64,000 bases of DNA from assembly GCA_038561985.1 (NCBI GenBank), contig CP073276.1:3472001-3536000 (forward strand), written 5' to 3'. Every line of letters starts with the position of its first letter. Position 1 is the first letter of the stretch. Shown here one piece after another: positions 8,231-17,431 of this stretch. The translations under genes and the position numbers were made by a program. The stretch is from Petrimonas sulfuriphila (GTDB lineage Bacteria > Bacteroidota > Bacteroidia > Bacteroidales > Dysgonomonadaceae). The notes below the pieces were generated by a model. The model made no database searches. It was not told where the DNA came from and was given only the letters and a program-made list of their open reading frames with translations.

Positions 8231-9169
8231 ATGCCCGTAAATTTACCCGATAAACTCCCAGCCATAGAGATCCTGAGCAAGGAACATATTTTCGTGATGA
8301 GCGACCTGCGTGCCTCCACGCAGGATATCCGTCCGTTGAAGATACTCATCCTCAACCTGATGCCGCTTAAGATCACTACCGAAACCGATTTAATAAGGCT
8401 GCTATCCAACTCTCCCCTGCAACTGGAAATTGAGTTTCTGGGATTGAAATCCCATACGCCTAAAAATACACCCATCGAGCATTTGCAGACGTTTTACAAA
8501 ACGTTTCCTAAAGTAAAAGAAAGCTATTACGACGGCTTTATCGTTACCGGCGCACCCGTGGAATTATTGCCGTTCGAAGGAGTGCGGTATTGGCAGGAGC
8601 TGACCGGGATCTTCGATTGGGCCCGTACGCATGTGACCTCCACGTATTACATCTGCTGGGCAGGACAAGCGGCGATGTATCATTTTTATGGCATCCGGAA
8701 ATATCCACTGGACAAGAAAATTTTTGGAGTGTTTCCACATACCGTCAACGATAAAGCGTTCCCGCTTTTCCGCGGATTCGACGACGAGTTTTTTGCTCCA
8801 CACAGCCGCCACACGACGGTTTCTGCCGAGGAGATTTCCCAACACCCCGAACTGACCATCCTCTCACAGTCTGAAGAAGCAGGAGTATACATCGTGGCCT
8901 CCCGCGGTGGACGTGAGTTCTACGTCACCGGGCATTCTGAATATTCACCCCTCACGCTACACAACGAATATACGCGTGATATGCAAAAGGGATTGGACTC
9001 GGTGGAACTCCCCAAAAACTATTACAAGGATAACGACCCACAAAAACAACCGGTTGTCTTGTGGAGAAGCCACGCAAACCTTTTGTTTATAAACTGGCTC
9101 AATTACTTTGTATATCAGGCAACTCCATTTGATTTGAAAAAGATAAAAGAGTTAGGGGATTTAACCTGA
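8231..9169 (+). CDS. metA: Homoserine O-acetyltransferase (MetA type, Glu111)
   Basis: A 312-aa HTS-family enzyme that activates homoserine for methionine synthesis. The nucleophile is Cys142 in YYICWAGQAAM. HSEYS near residue 237 and GREFYVTGH are conserved. Counting from the chosen ATG, residue 111 falls exactly on the Glu of TGAPVELLPFE. In this family Gly111 (E. coli) goes with succinyl-CoA and Glu111 (for example Bacillus cereus) with acetyl-CoA, so acetyl transfer is predicted although databases usually name such genes homoserine O-succinyltransferase. Confidence 0.95.
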   Translation: MPVNLPDKLPAIEILSKEHIFVMSDLRASTQDIRPLKILILNLMPLKITTETDLIRLLSNSPLQLEIEFLGLKSHTPKNTPIEHLQTFYKTFPKVKESYYDGFIVTGAPVELLPFEGVRYWQELTGIFDWARTHVTSTYYICWAGQAAMYHFYGIRKYPLDKKIFGVFPHTVNDKAFPLFRGFDDEFFAPHSRHTTVSAEEISQHPELTILSQSEEAGVYIVASRGGREFYVTGHSEYSPLTLHNEYTRDMQKGLDSVELPKNYYKDNDPQKQPVVLWRSHANLLFINWLNYFVYQATPFDLKKIKELGDLT

Positions 9170-9179
9170 TCCCGCTTGG

Positions 9180-11018
9180 ATGAATGGAAAGATGAAAGCT
9201 CCACGAATCGTTGAACTTCTCGCCCCTGCCAAAAATAAGGAGATCGGAAAAGAAGCCATCCTTCACGGTGCCGATGCCGTCTACATAGGTATCTCGGGAT
9301 TCAGTGCACGGATGGCTGCAGGAAACAGTATCGAAGATATTGCCGAGTTGGTGGAATTTGCGCATCAGTACAACGCCAAAGTGTATGTTGCGTTGAACAC
9401 CATCCTTTACGACCATGAACTCTTACAGGTGGAGAAGCTCATCCGGGAGTTATACCGTATACACGCCGATGCCGTTATCGTCCAGGACATGGGCATTTTG
9501 CAACTGAACCTGCCTCCTATCCCGCTCCACGCCAGCACGCAGACCGATAATCGTACCGTGGAAAAAGTGCAGTTTTTAGAAAACGCGGGATTCACACAGG
9601 TAGTGCTTGCACGGGAATTATCCCGGGATCAGATTGCCGAAATTTCGTCACAAACCAGCATTGCGCTGGAGGTTTTTGTTCACGGTGCCCTCTGTGTTTC
9701 CTACAGCGGGCAATGCTACATCAGCCAAGCCATAACGGGTCGGAGCGCCAACCGCGGAGAGTGTGCACAAATTTGCAGGCTACCTTTTGATTTGCAGGAT
9801 GCCGACGGGCGTATTGTTCGAAAAAATGCACACCTGCTTTCCTTAAAAGACTTCAATCAGTACGATAACCTCGAAGAGCTGCTGGATGCCGGCGTTTCAT
9901 CGCTCAAGATAGAAGGACGGCTGAAAGACGTTACGTATGTTAAAAACGTAGTTGCTGCCTACCGGCAGCGATTGGACTGCATTTTCAGGAAACGGCCCGA
10001 GTATGTGCAAGCTTCGTCGGGAAGAAGCGAAATCAATTTTACACCCAATTTATCAAAGAGTTTTAACCGGGGATTTACCCACTATCTTTTCAACGGCAGG
10101 CAACACGATATCGGCTCTTTCGAATCTCCCAAATCCATCGGTGAATTTGTGGGAACGGTAAAAACCGTGGGCAGGAACTGGCTTTCGTTAAGCACAACAC
10201 TCACCATTAACAACGGTGACGGATTGTGTTTTATGGATAAAGACGGGTTAAATGGTTTTCGCGTAAACCGCTCTGAAGGCGGCAGGATTTTTCCGGCCGT
10301 AATGCCCGGCCTCAGCGCAGGAACAAAGGTGTATAGAAATTACGATCACGACTTTGAAAACTGGTTAACCAAAAAAACAGCGGAGCGAAAAATTGCTGCG
10401 AATATTTTTATCCGAGAGATCCCTACCGGGTTCGCATTACAAATCTCTGACGAGGACAACCACTCCTACACGTTTTCAGTAATTCTAGAAAAGCAGACCG
10501 CGCAAAAGCCGCAACAGGAAAATATCCGCACCCAGCTCTCCAAAACGGGAACTACCCTGTTCAGCGTAAAATCCATCGACATCCGGTTTTCCAAGGAGTG
10601 GTTCATCCCCTCCTCCCTGCTAGGAGAATGGCGTAAACAACTGATTTCAGGGTTACTAGCGGTCAGAAAAATCAATTACCGGCAGGAACGCAGCCCGATC
10701 CCACCCACAACACACGCCTATCCCGAAAAAGAGCTTACCTACTTAGGTAACGTCTCCAACAGCAACAGCGGTTCTTTTTACTTACAACACCGGACGAAAA
10801 TTTTACAACCCGCATTTGAACAAGTTCAGCAAAAAAACGTTCCACTCATGTTCACCAAACATTGCATCAAGTTTGCATTGGGTTGGTGTCCGCGTGAGAC
10901 CAAAGAGAAAGCCGGTTTTCGTGAGCCGTTCTATCTGATCAATCAACAGAACAAATTAAAACTCTCGTTCGATTGCCGGAAATGCGAAATGCGGGTTTCT
11001 CTTGAAAATCAACAATAA
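9180..11018 (+). CDS. Peptidase U32 family protein (RlhA/YegQ-like)
   Basis: A 612-aa U32-family protein. The N-terminal TIM-barrel-like part has ELLAPAKNKEIGKEAILHGA and GADAVYIG. The signature block EVFVHGALCVSYSGQCYIS, then NRGECAQICRLPF, has the conserved cysteines that in RNA-modifying U32 proteins can bind a cofactor. The C-terminal half resembles the DUF3656 region found in E. coli RlhA (23S rRNA C2501 hydroxylation). A tRNA or rRNA hydroxylase role is therefore at least as likely as a protease. Start could be ATG 9180 or 9192. It follows metA by 10 nt. Confidence 0.88.
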   Translation: MNGKMKAPRIVELLAPAKNKEIGKEAILHGADAVYIGISGFSARMAAGNSIEDIAELVEFAHQYNAKVYVALNTILYDHELLQVEKLIRELYRIHADAVIVQDMGILQLNLPPIPLHASTQTDNRTVEKVQFLENAGFTQVVLARELSRDQIAEISSQTSIALEVFVHGALCVSYSGQCYISQAITGRSANRGECAQICRLPFDLQDADGRIVRKNAHLLSLKDFNQYDNLEELLDAGVSSLKIEGRLKDVTYVKNVVAAYRQRLDCIFRKRPEYVQASSGRSEINFTPNLSKSFNRGFTHYLFNGRQHDIGSFESPKSIGEFVGTVKTVGRNWLSLSTTLTINNGDGLCFMDKDGLNGFRVNRSEGGRIFPAVMPGLSAGTKVYRNYDHDFENWLTKKTAERKIAANIFIREIPTGFALQISDEDNHSYTFSVILEKQTAQKPQQENIRTQLSKTGTTLFSVKSIDIRFSKEWFIPSSLLGEWRKQLISGLLAVRKINYRQERSPIPPTTHAYPEKELTYLGNVSNSNSGSFYLQHRTKILQPAFEQVQQKNVPLMFTKHCIKFALGWCPRETKEKAGFREPFYLINQQNKLKLSFDCRKCEMRVSLENQQ

Positions 11019-11114
11019 TCGGTTGTAGATTCGGATTATGAAAATAAAAGCCCGAATCCGTCAAAAAATGACTAAAAAATCGTCACATAAAAAAATCCAA
11101 AATAGTTTCTAAGT

Positions 11115-11444
11115 ATGGCAGTTTTTTCTTTCCTAAAAAATCATAAAAGTCAAATCCAATCCCTTAACCCCGCGGATTTCAAAACAATCATCGCCGGTAA
11201 GGATGTTCAGCTTATAGACGTCCGGACTGCTCAGGAATATGCTCAAGGCACCATAAACAGAGCCCGGTTAATGGATGTTTCCTCCATGGATTTTGAGCAA
11301 GAAATAGAAAAACTCGATAAATCCTGTCCTGTAGCCGTTTTCTGCCACAGCGGGGCACGAAGCATGTATGCCGCCAAGGTATTGGTTAAAAAAGGATTTC
11401 CTGCCATTTACAACCTCAGGGGAGGAATTGTTTTCTGGAAGTAA
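11115..11444 (+). CDS. Rhodanese-like domain protein
   Basis: A 109-aa single-domain rhodanese. It has VQLIDVRTAQEYAQGTI, the active-site loop AVFCHSGARS with Cys77, and the closing YNLRGGIVFWK. Single-domain rhodaneses carry persulfide sulfur in the cytoplasm; the physiological partner is not known. No signal peptide. The 96-nt upstream gap contains a weak hairpin (stem GATTCGG at 11028-11034 with CCGAATC at 11052-11058) that could end the U32 transcript. Convergent with lpd. Confidence 0.93.
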   Translation: MAVFSFLKNHKSQIQSLNPADFKTIIAGKDVQLIDVRTAQEYAQGTINRARLMDVSSMDFEQEIEKLDKSCPVAVFCHSGARSMYAAKVLVKKGFPAIYNLRGGIVFWK

Positions 11445-11459
11445 ATTTTTCTCTCCCTT

Positions 11460-12806
11460 TCACTTGTGGATGGCCCTGTCCATGGCATCGAAACCGGCTT
11501 CAAAAAATATTTCCGAAACGGTGGGATGAGCGTGAATGGTATGGGCCACGTCGTAAACCGTGGCTTCGACTTTCAGGTATGCGCCGGCTTCGGCAATCAT
11601 ATCGGTGGCATTCTCAGCCACAACCTGAACCCCCAGGACCTGCCCGTATTTCTTATCGGAAAGCAGCCGGATCAAACCCTCCGTATTGTTTTCAATCAGT
11701 GCCTTCCCATTTGCAGACAGCGGAAACTCGCTTATTTTGTAATCGTAACCTTCCTCCTTAATTTTTTGTTCCGTCATCCCGATCTGAGCGATTTCGGGCG
11801 TGGTATACATGTTTATCGGATAAGTGGAGTAATCAAAATGGGCTTGTATCCCTTTTATGGCGTTTATGACGTGAATCCCTTGAGCCGAAGCCATGTGTGC
11901 CAGAAAACTTCTTCCGGCGACATCACCGATGGCATAAACCCCATCGATACTGGTCTGGAAATTATCGGTTGTTTTGATAAATCCGCGTTCCGTGAGCTGC
12001 AGGGGTGTTTCGCTTTCCGGGATAATTGCCTTGCGCGAATTGCAATTAACGATCAGGTCGCATTTTACTTTCTTACCACCAACAGTCAGTCCTCCATCCG
12101 CATATTTCTCCGGATAGGCATCCGTGATCAGTTCAATGTTATCGGATGCCAGTTTCTTCGTGATGTACTCGACAAGAAAGGTATCCAATCCGTCCAGAAA
12201 GTAACCGCTGTTGGTAACCAGCGTAACGTTTTTATGGATAAGCCTGAAAAACTGGGCCATCTCGACCGAGGAAATGTGGTTACCGGTAACGACAATGTTC
12301 TCCGGAAAAGCCTCCCTTTCAAACAGGTTTTCCATCTCCACGACAGGAGCATTGGAGAATGCATCACCCATCGGTTTCGGCTTTGAACCGGTTGCGATGA
12401 TGATGTGCTTTGCCGAAATTTTTTTATCGTCAACCCACACAGAGCGGTCCGACCCTATTCGGGCGGTTCCACTTATCATTTCAATGCCATTTTTTTTAAG
12501 CAGGAAATTTACCCCTGCCGTCAGTTTCCGGGTGATGCGTTTCGACCTTGACTTCACCTTGTCCCAGTTAAAGGCAATTTTACCGGTATCTATTCCATCA
12601 ATACCAAAATCCTCAATCTCTCCCAGTTTTTTAAACTTCTTCGCACTTTCCAGAATAGCCTTTGTAGGAATACAACCCCAATTGAGGCACATTCCCCCGA
12701 TATACTGTTTTTCCACGATAGCTGTTTTCAAACCCACCTGCCCCGCCCGGATGGCGGCTACATAACCGGATGGTCCGGCACCGATGATCAATACGTCGTA
12801 ATCCAT
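11460..12806 (-). CDS. lpdA: Dihydrolipoyl dehydrogenase (E3)
   Basis: A 448-aa FAD/NAD flavoprotein. MDYDVLIIGAGPSGYVAAIR is the FAD-binding start, and the redox disulfide CLNWGC (Cys40/Cys45) follows. The C-terminal HAHPTVSEIFFEA supplies the His-Glu pair. It reoxidises the lipoyl groups of the adjacent E2. I chose the ATG at 12806; an upstream TTG at 12830 would add eight residues with no homology. It is the last gene of the E1 alpha, E1 beta, E2, E3 run on the minus strand, 34 nt after E2. Confidence 0.96.
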   Translation of the reverse strand: MDYDVLIIGAGPSGYVAAIRAGQVGLKTAIVEKQYIGGMCLNWGCIPTKAILESAKKFKKLGEIEDFGIDGIDTGKIAFNWDKVKSRSKRITRKLTAGVNFLLKKNGIEMISGTARIGSDRSVWVDDKKISAKHIIIATGSKPKPMGDAFSNAPVVEMENLFEREAFPENIVVTGNHISSVEMAQFFRLIHKNVTLVTNSGYFLDGLDTFLVEYITKKLASDNIELITDAYPEKYADGGLTVGGKKVKCDLIVNCNSRKAIIPESETPLQLTERGFIKTTDNFQTSIDGVYAIGDVAGRSFLAHMASAQGIHVINAIKGIQAHFDYSTYPINMYTTPEIAQIGMTEQKIKEEGYDYKISEFPLSANGKALIENNTEGLIRLLSDKKYGQVLGVQVVAENATDMIAEAGAYLKVEATVYDVAHTIHAHPTVSEIFFEAGFDAMDRAIHK

Positions 12807-12840
12807 ACTATGAGTTGTTTTGTGTTTCAAATAAGGTGTG

Positions 12841-14115
12841 TTATTCCATCAGTAACGCCATGGGATCGGCAAGATATTCCATTACCTTGTTGATAAACCG
12901 GGTAACTTCTCCCCCATCAACGATACGGTGATCTACCGAGAGTGACAATGCCATTACACGGCCTACAACAATGGCATCGTCTTTCACCACAGGGGTTTTG
13001 AGGATCCTGCCCACTCCCAAAATAGCCGCCTGGGGATAATTAATCACCGGCGTGGCAAATATTCCTCCGATGGAACCGTAGTTGGTAATGGTAAATGTTC
13101 CGCCTTTCATGTCTTCCAGGGTAAGGTCTCTTTTTCTGGCTTTCTCCGATATTTCGTCGATGCGTTGAGCAATTTCAAAAATGCTTAAACGGTCGGCATC
13201 CCTAACAACAGGGACCACCAGTCCGGCAGGGGTATCCACGGCCAACGCTATGTTATAGCGGTTGTTGAAGATCATCCGGTCATTCTCCAGGTCGATCTGC
13301 GAATTTAACTGCCTGTGTTGCTTGAGGGCATTGACGACAGCCTTTACAATAAAAGCGAGGTAGGTCAGCTTAACCCCTCTTTCGGCAAATTTCCCCTTAT
13401 ACTTCTCCCGAACCCTTACCAGATCGGATATCTCCACTTCTTCGAACAACGACATGTGGGCAGCGTTGTGCTTGGACTGGATCATGTTCCGGGCAATAGC
13501 CTTGCGGATCTGGGTAAGGGGCTCATAAGTTACCTCATCGTCCTCTTGTTCCGAAACCCGGAGGGAGGATGGCTTTCTGACGGACTTATGGTTTTCAACA
13601 TCTGCTTTTGTGACCCGCCCCGAAGGCCCTGTGCCACAGACTTCATTTATATCGATGCCTAAATCCCTGGCCATAGCCCGCGCAACGGGCGTAGACAAAG
13701 CTTTACGGCGTGGTTTTTCCGTTACGGGAGGCTGCTCCGTTGTGCCTTCGTTGCTCGCAGGCAAAAAAGCATTTCGCGAAGCCACCTCCATCGTACCCAC
13801 CACCGTTTCGGCTTTCTCCTCCGGTTCAGGGTCAAATCCTCTTTTCGCCTCGGCCTGAGCCTCTTCCGCAAAAACTCCTTCTATTTCAATTTCAACTAGC
13901 GGGCTGCCTACTTTTATGACATCACCTACTTCTCCAAACCGGGCAGCAACTATTCCCGTTCTCGGTGACGGAATATCGGCCACTACCTTGTCGGTTTCCA
14001 TCTTCACCAAGGAATCGCCCGTACTTACCGCCTGTCCTTTCGTAACGTACCACTCCAGGATGGTTCCTTCCTCGAGTCCCTCTCCTATATCGGGAAAATT
14101 AAAAATATACCTCAT
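12841..14115 (-). CDS. Dihydrolipoamide acyltransferase (E2) of a 2-oxoacid dehydrogenase complex
   Basis: A 424-aa E2 subunit in the usual order. One lipoyl domain sits at residues about 1-80, with the lipoyl lysine in METDKVVADIPSP. A linker rich in A, E and P follows, then a peripheral-subunit-binding domain (TPVARAMARDLGIDINEVCG, then GPSGRVTKADVENH; about 141-178). The catalytic acyltransferase domain contains the active-site His in LSVDHRIVDGGEV. It passes acyl groups from E1 to CoA. Branched-chain (bkd) or pyruvate specificity cannot be decided by eye; the alpha/beta type E1 next door fits either. Confidence 0.94.
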   Translation of the reverse strand: MRYIFNFPDIGEGLEEGTILEWYVTKGQAVSTGDSLVKMETDKVVADIPSPRTGIVAARFGEVGDVIKVGSPLVEIEIEGVFAEEAQAEAKRGFDPEPEEKAETVVGTMEVASRNAFLPASNEGTTEQPPVTEKPRRKALSTPVARAMARDLGIDINEVCGTGPSGRVTKADVENHKSVRKPSSLRVSEQEDDEVTYEPLTQIRKAIARNMIQSKHNAAHMSLFEEVEISDLVRVREKYKGKFAERGVKLTYLAFIVKAVVNALKQHRQLNSQIDLENDRMIFNNRYNIALAVDTPAGLVVPVVRDADRLSIFEIAQRIDEISEKARKRDLTLEDMKGGTFTITNYGSIGGIFATPVINYPQAAILGVGRILKTPVVKDDAIVVGRVMALSLSVDHRIVDGGEVTRFINKVMEYLADPMALLME

Positions 14116-14221
14116 TTAAGTTCGTTTAATCATTTATGGTTTGAACATTAATTGTAATTGGCCTACGGCGAAATTCACTTCGTGTTACTCGCTTCGCACA
14201 GTTACTTCATTCATGCTGTTT

Positions 14222-15199
14222 TTAAAACTTAACCGTTTTTTCTATTTCATAAAAAATCCTTTCGGGAGTTATCATAAAATATTTCTCACCTTGCGCCAAC
14301 GGAATAATGGTATCAAAACCCATCACCCTTTTTGGAGGAGCTTCCAGGTAGAGGAAAGCCTCTTCGTTGGCTATGGCTATCAACTCCGAACCCACGCTGA
14401 ATGATCGTTGTGCTTCTGCCACAACCACTAACCGGCCTGTTTTCTGCAACGAGTTCCGGATGGTCTCCTTGTCTATGGGATAGATCGTCCGGAGATCGAT
14501 TAACTCCACCGATATACCTGCCTCCTTCGCCATTACCATTGCCCGCTGGCATTCGCGAATCATCGCTCCGAAAGCCACGACGGTAACATCTGTACCCTCG
14601 GTAAGCACGCTGGCTTTTCCAATTGGAATGGTAAATTTACCGGTAACCACCTCCTGCTTGATGGCCCTATAGATTCGTTTGGGCTCCATAAAAATAACCG
14701 GATCGTCACTTTCAATAGCAGATATCAGCAACCCTTTTGCATCGTGCGGCGTTGAAGGAACCACTACTTTTAAACCGGGAATATGGCTATAAAGTGCTTC
14801 GGGGCTTTCCGAATGGTGTTCGATGGCATTGATGCCTCCACCGTAGGGAAACCGGATGACCATGGGAATCCTGAACCTTCCGCGTGAACGGTTGTGCATG
14901 CGCGATACATTGGAGATTATCTGATTAAATGCAGGATAGGAAAACCCTTCGAATTGCATTTCCACCACGGGCCGTAAGCCGGAAAGGGCCATACCCACTC
15001 CTGTTCCCACGATAGCCGACTCCGCCAGAGGCGAATCGAACACACGCTCCACACCGTATTTTTTCTGCAACCCCTCGGTTACCCGGAATACTCCTCCCAC
15101 AACTCCTACATCTTCCCCATAAACCACAACACCGTTATCCTCGGCAAGCTTAATATCCAACGCGTTGTTGATCGCCTGAACCATTGTCATTACGCTCAT
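14222..15199 (-). CDS. 2-oxoacid dehydrogenase E1 component, beta subunit
   Basis: A 325-aa transketolase-like beta subunit. Motifs include GVVVYGEDVGVVGGVFRVTE, DSPLAESAIVGTGVGMALSG, RFPYGGGINAIEHHSES and VVVPSTPHDAKGL. It combines with the alpha subunit to form the thiamine-diphosphate E1. I chose the ATG at 15199, which overlaps the E1 alpha stop codon (ATGA); the further upstream ATG would overlap by 22 nt. Overlap implies translational coupling and one-to-one stoichiometry. A 106-nt gap without recognisable genes separates it from E2. Confidence 0.95.
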   Translation of the reverse strand: MSVMTMVQAINNALDIKLAEDNGVVVYGEDVGVVGGVFRVTEGLQKKYGVERVFDSPLAESAIVGTGVGMALSGLRPVVEMQFEGFSYPAFNQIISNVSRMHNRSRGRFRIPMVIRFPYGGGINAIEHHSESPEALYSHIPGLKVVVPSTPHDAKGLLISAIESDDPVIFMEPKRIYRAIKQEVVTGKFTIPIGKASVLTEGTDVTVVAFGAMIRECQRAMVMAKEAGISVELIDLRTIYPIDKETIRNSLQKTGRLVVVAEAQRSFSVGSELIAIANEEAFLYLEAPPKRVMGFDTIIPLAQGEKYFMITPERIFYEIEKTVKF

Positions 15200-16284
15200 T
15201 TTCGATTCCCTTTCCAAGCTAAAAATTGTTGATATTCTTCTTTCTGTTTTTTCAGGTCGTCAGGCATTTCCACATACATGTAATTGAAAACATCCTCCAA
15301 AGCATACGGGGCAACGTTTTCAGCATCCAGAAATTGTTTCTCCACTTCTTTTTTATACTGCTCCCTCAGCTTTTCTTCGTTCTCCCTAAATATCCCTTTG
15401 TGTTCCATAAATTTTTTCAACCGGAACAACGGATCCGACAGCTCCCACGCTGCCTCCTCCTCTTTTGTCCGATAGCGGCTGGGATCGTCGGAAGTGGTAT
15501 GGGCGCCACACCTGTACGTAAGTGCCTCAATAAGCACCGGCCCTTTACCGGTTCGCGCATGTTCCGATGCCTTTTGGTAGACCAGGTACATGGCGAAGAA
15601 ATCATTTCCGTCGACTTTGATGCCCGGAATGCCAAACGCTACCGATTTAACAGCTAAATTTATGGATTTGGTTTGCGTGGTTACCGGAACGGAAATAGCG
15701 TACTGGTTGTTTTGTATGGTAAACACTACCGGGACCTGCCACACACCGGCAAAGTTCAACGCTTCGCTGAAGTCACCTTCCGACGTACCGCCATCCCCAA
15801 TATAAGTAAACACAATATCGCCTTCCTTTCTGTATTTAATGGAATATCCTATCCCAACGGCATGGGGCAACTGTGTACCGATAGGAACGTTTATGGGTAA
15901 TACACGCGGGGCATTTTTAAAGTTACTCCCCTGTTCGTTGCCGTTGTAATACAGGAAAATCTCTTTCATTGTAACGCCTTTAGCCAACATTAGCCCCACT
16001 TCCCTAAAAGCAGGAACGAGCCAGTCGTTTTCGCGTATCACGTTGCCGGCCGCAATATGAATAGCTTCTTGTCCTTTGTTGGGGGGATAAGTGAACATGC
16101 GTCCCTGGCGTTGAAAGGATACAGCCATCTCATCGGCTACCCGTTCAAAGAGCATGGCTTTCCAGGCTTTCACAATAGTATCGTCGGATATTTCCGGGAA
16201 TAGGTCGGGACGTAAAATACGACCATCGTTATCGATAATTCTGAGGATCTTATCTTCCGATGGATTGAACTCTTCAAAAATCAT
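15196..16284 (-). CDS. 2-oxoacid dehydrogenase E1 component, alpha subunit
   Basis: A 362-aa alpha subunit. The thiamine-diphosphate motif is GDGGTSEGDFSEALNFAG followed by IQNNQYAIS. RTGKGPVLIEALTYRCGAHT and SDDPSRYRT match the phosphorylation-loop region of branched-chain E1 alpha proteins. It decarboxylates the 2-oxoacid and acylates the E2 lipoyl group. First gene of the minus-strand complex operon. The wording of the motifs leans toward branched-chain 2-oxoacid dehydrogenase, which would suit an amino-acid fermenter, but pyruvate is possible. Confidence 0.93.
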   Translation of the reverse strand: MIFEEFNPSEDKILRIIDNDGRILRPDLFPEISDDTIVKAWKAMLFERVADEMAVSFQRQGRMFTYPPNKGQEAIHIAAGNVIRENDWLVPAFREVGLMLAKGVTMKEIFLYYNGNEQGSNFKNAPRVLPINVPIGTQLPHAVGIGYSIKYRKEGDIVFTYIGDGGTSEGDFSEALNFAGVWQVPVVFTIQNNQYAISVPVTTQTKSINLAVKSVAFGIPGIKVDGNDFFAMYLVYQKASEHARTGKGPVLIEALTYRCGAHTTSDDPSRYRTKEEEAAWELSDPLFRLKKFMEHKGIFRENEEKLREQYKKEVEKQFLDAENVAPYALEDVFNYMYVEMPDDLKKQKEEYQQFLAWKGNRK

Positions 16285-16592
16285 AAGGTCTTATCTTTAG
16301 CTGCATTCATCTCGTCAGAAAACATACGAAAGTGAATTATTTGGAATGATTTTAAAATGTAAAAACTACTGACTATAACGAATAACTTGGTTTAAGGTTT
16401 GCCCAAACCGTAAATTTATTCATTTTCCGGCACTGTTTATCGTTATTTTCGGAATTTTGTTCACTTCTTCAGTCTCAAGTTAAGGCTTGACGACCTGTTA
16501 AGCCGCTTAAGCCAGAGACTTTGTCCATAACATTCGTTTAATTCACCAATATTGCTTAGTTTTGTACATCTCAACCATTAAAATACAACACA
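16285..16592. other. Divergent intergenic region between E1 alpha and ROK kinase
   Basis: 308 nt without a gene. It must hold the promoters of the dehydrogenase operon (minus) and of the ROK gene (plus). An imperfect nested inverted repeat lies at 16471-16520: outer arms AGTCTC/GAGACT and inner TTAAG-CCG-CTTAA. It could form a hairpin or bind a regulator. I found no CAAAnnTA (-7) sequence for the minus-strand operon. Confidence 0.4.
16557..16564 (+). promoter_or_regulatory. Putative -7 element for the ROK kinase
   Basis: TAGTTTTG matches TAnnTTTG exactly, 28 nt before the ATG. There is no convincing -33 at the expected distance. Confidence 0.45.
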
Positions 16593-17426
16593 ATGAAACA
16601 GATCATCGGAATAGATTTGGGTGGAACCACCATCAAAGGCGGTTTAATAGAAGGGCAAAACCTGATAAAAGAAGAGGTGGCCGATACACGGGCACCGGAA
16701 GGCGGGGAAGTTACTTTAACTGTGCTGAAAGACATTATCCGCAAGTTGAAAACCGATAAAATCCATGCCATAGGGATTGGCGTCCCGAGCGTTGTGGATC
16801 GTACCCAAGGCATCGTTTACCACGTACAAAACATCAAAGATTGGAATGAGGTACACCTGAAGCAGCTGCTAGAAAAGGAATTCAACATACCGGTACACAT
16901 CGATAACGACGCCAACTGTTTTGCCAAGGGAGAACGTATTTACGGACTTGGCCGGGATTTTGAGAATTTTGTCGGAATTACTCTGGGCACAGGCGTGGGC
17001 GGTGGAATAATACAAAAAGGGAACCTGCTGAGCGATGCCAACTGCGGATCGGGAGAATTTGGAGAAATGCCTTACCTGGACGGTATCCTCGAGCAATATT
17101 GTGGAAGCTTTTTCTTCACAAACAACTACGGTACAACGGGATATGAAGTCGCCCGGAAAGTAGGGCAGAACGATAAAAAAGCGTTGGAAATCATGCATGA
17201 ATATGGAAAACATATTGCTGTACTGGTAAAAATGATTGTTCTTACCGTTGATCCGCAAGCCATTATCTTCGGAGGTGCGATTGCCAAATCGCTTCCTTTA
17301 TTTAAAGAATCGATGTACGAACACTTGAACGACTTTCCCTACCCCAATTCCATCAAAAACCTGAAAATACTGGGATCGGAACTAAACCATCCCGGAATTC
17401 TGGGAGCAGCGGCATTGTGTTACTGA
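16593..17426 (+). CDS. ROK-family sugar kinase (glucokinase-like)
   Basis: A 277-aa ASKHA-fold kinase. The phosphate-1 loop is IGIDLGGTTIKGGLIEG, the catalytic region VHIDNDANCFAKGE, and the adenosine motif GTGVGGGII. ROK kinases phosphorylate glucose, GlcNAc, ManNAc or related sugars. The usual ROK zinc signature (CxCGxxGCxE) is missing: the equivalent region reads GSGEFGEMPYLDGILEQYCG, so substrate specificity is uncertain. It stands alone, convergent with the LolA-like gene, which ends 6 nt away. Confidence 0.88.
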   Translation: MKQIIGIDLGGTTIKGGLIEGQNLIKEEVADTRAPEGGEVTLTVLKDIIRKLKTDKIHAIGIGVPSVVDRTQGIVYHVQNIKDWNEVHLKQLLEKEFNIPVHIDNDANCFAKGERIYGLGRDFENFVGITLGTGVGGGIIQKGNLLSDANCGSGEFGEMPYLDGILEQYCGSFFFTNNYGTTGYEVARKVGQNDKKALEIMHEYGKHIAVLVKMIVLTVDPQAIIFGGAIAKSLPLFKESMYEHLNDFPYPNSIKNLKILGSELNHPGILGAAALCY

Positions 17427-17431
17427 TGGTT

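Noticed and set aside
11466-12386. 306-aa open frame on the plus strand opposite lpd
   Set aside because: It is the antisense shadow of a strongly conserved dihydrolipoyl dehydrogenase; no recognisable motifs or start context.
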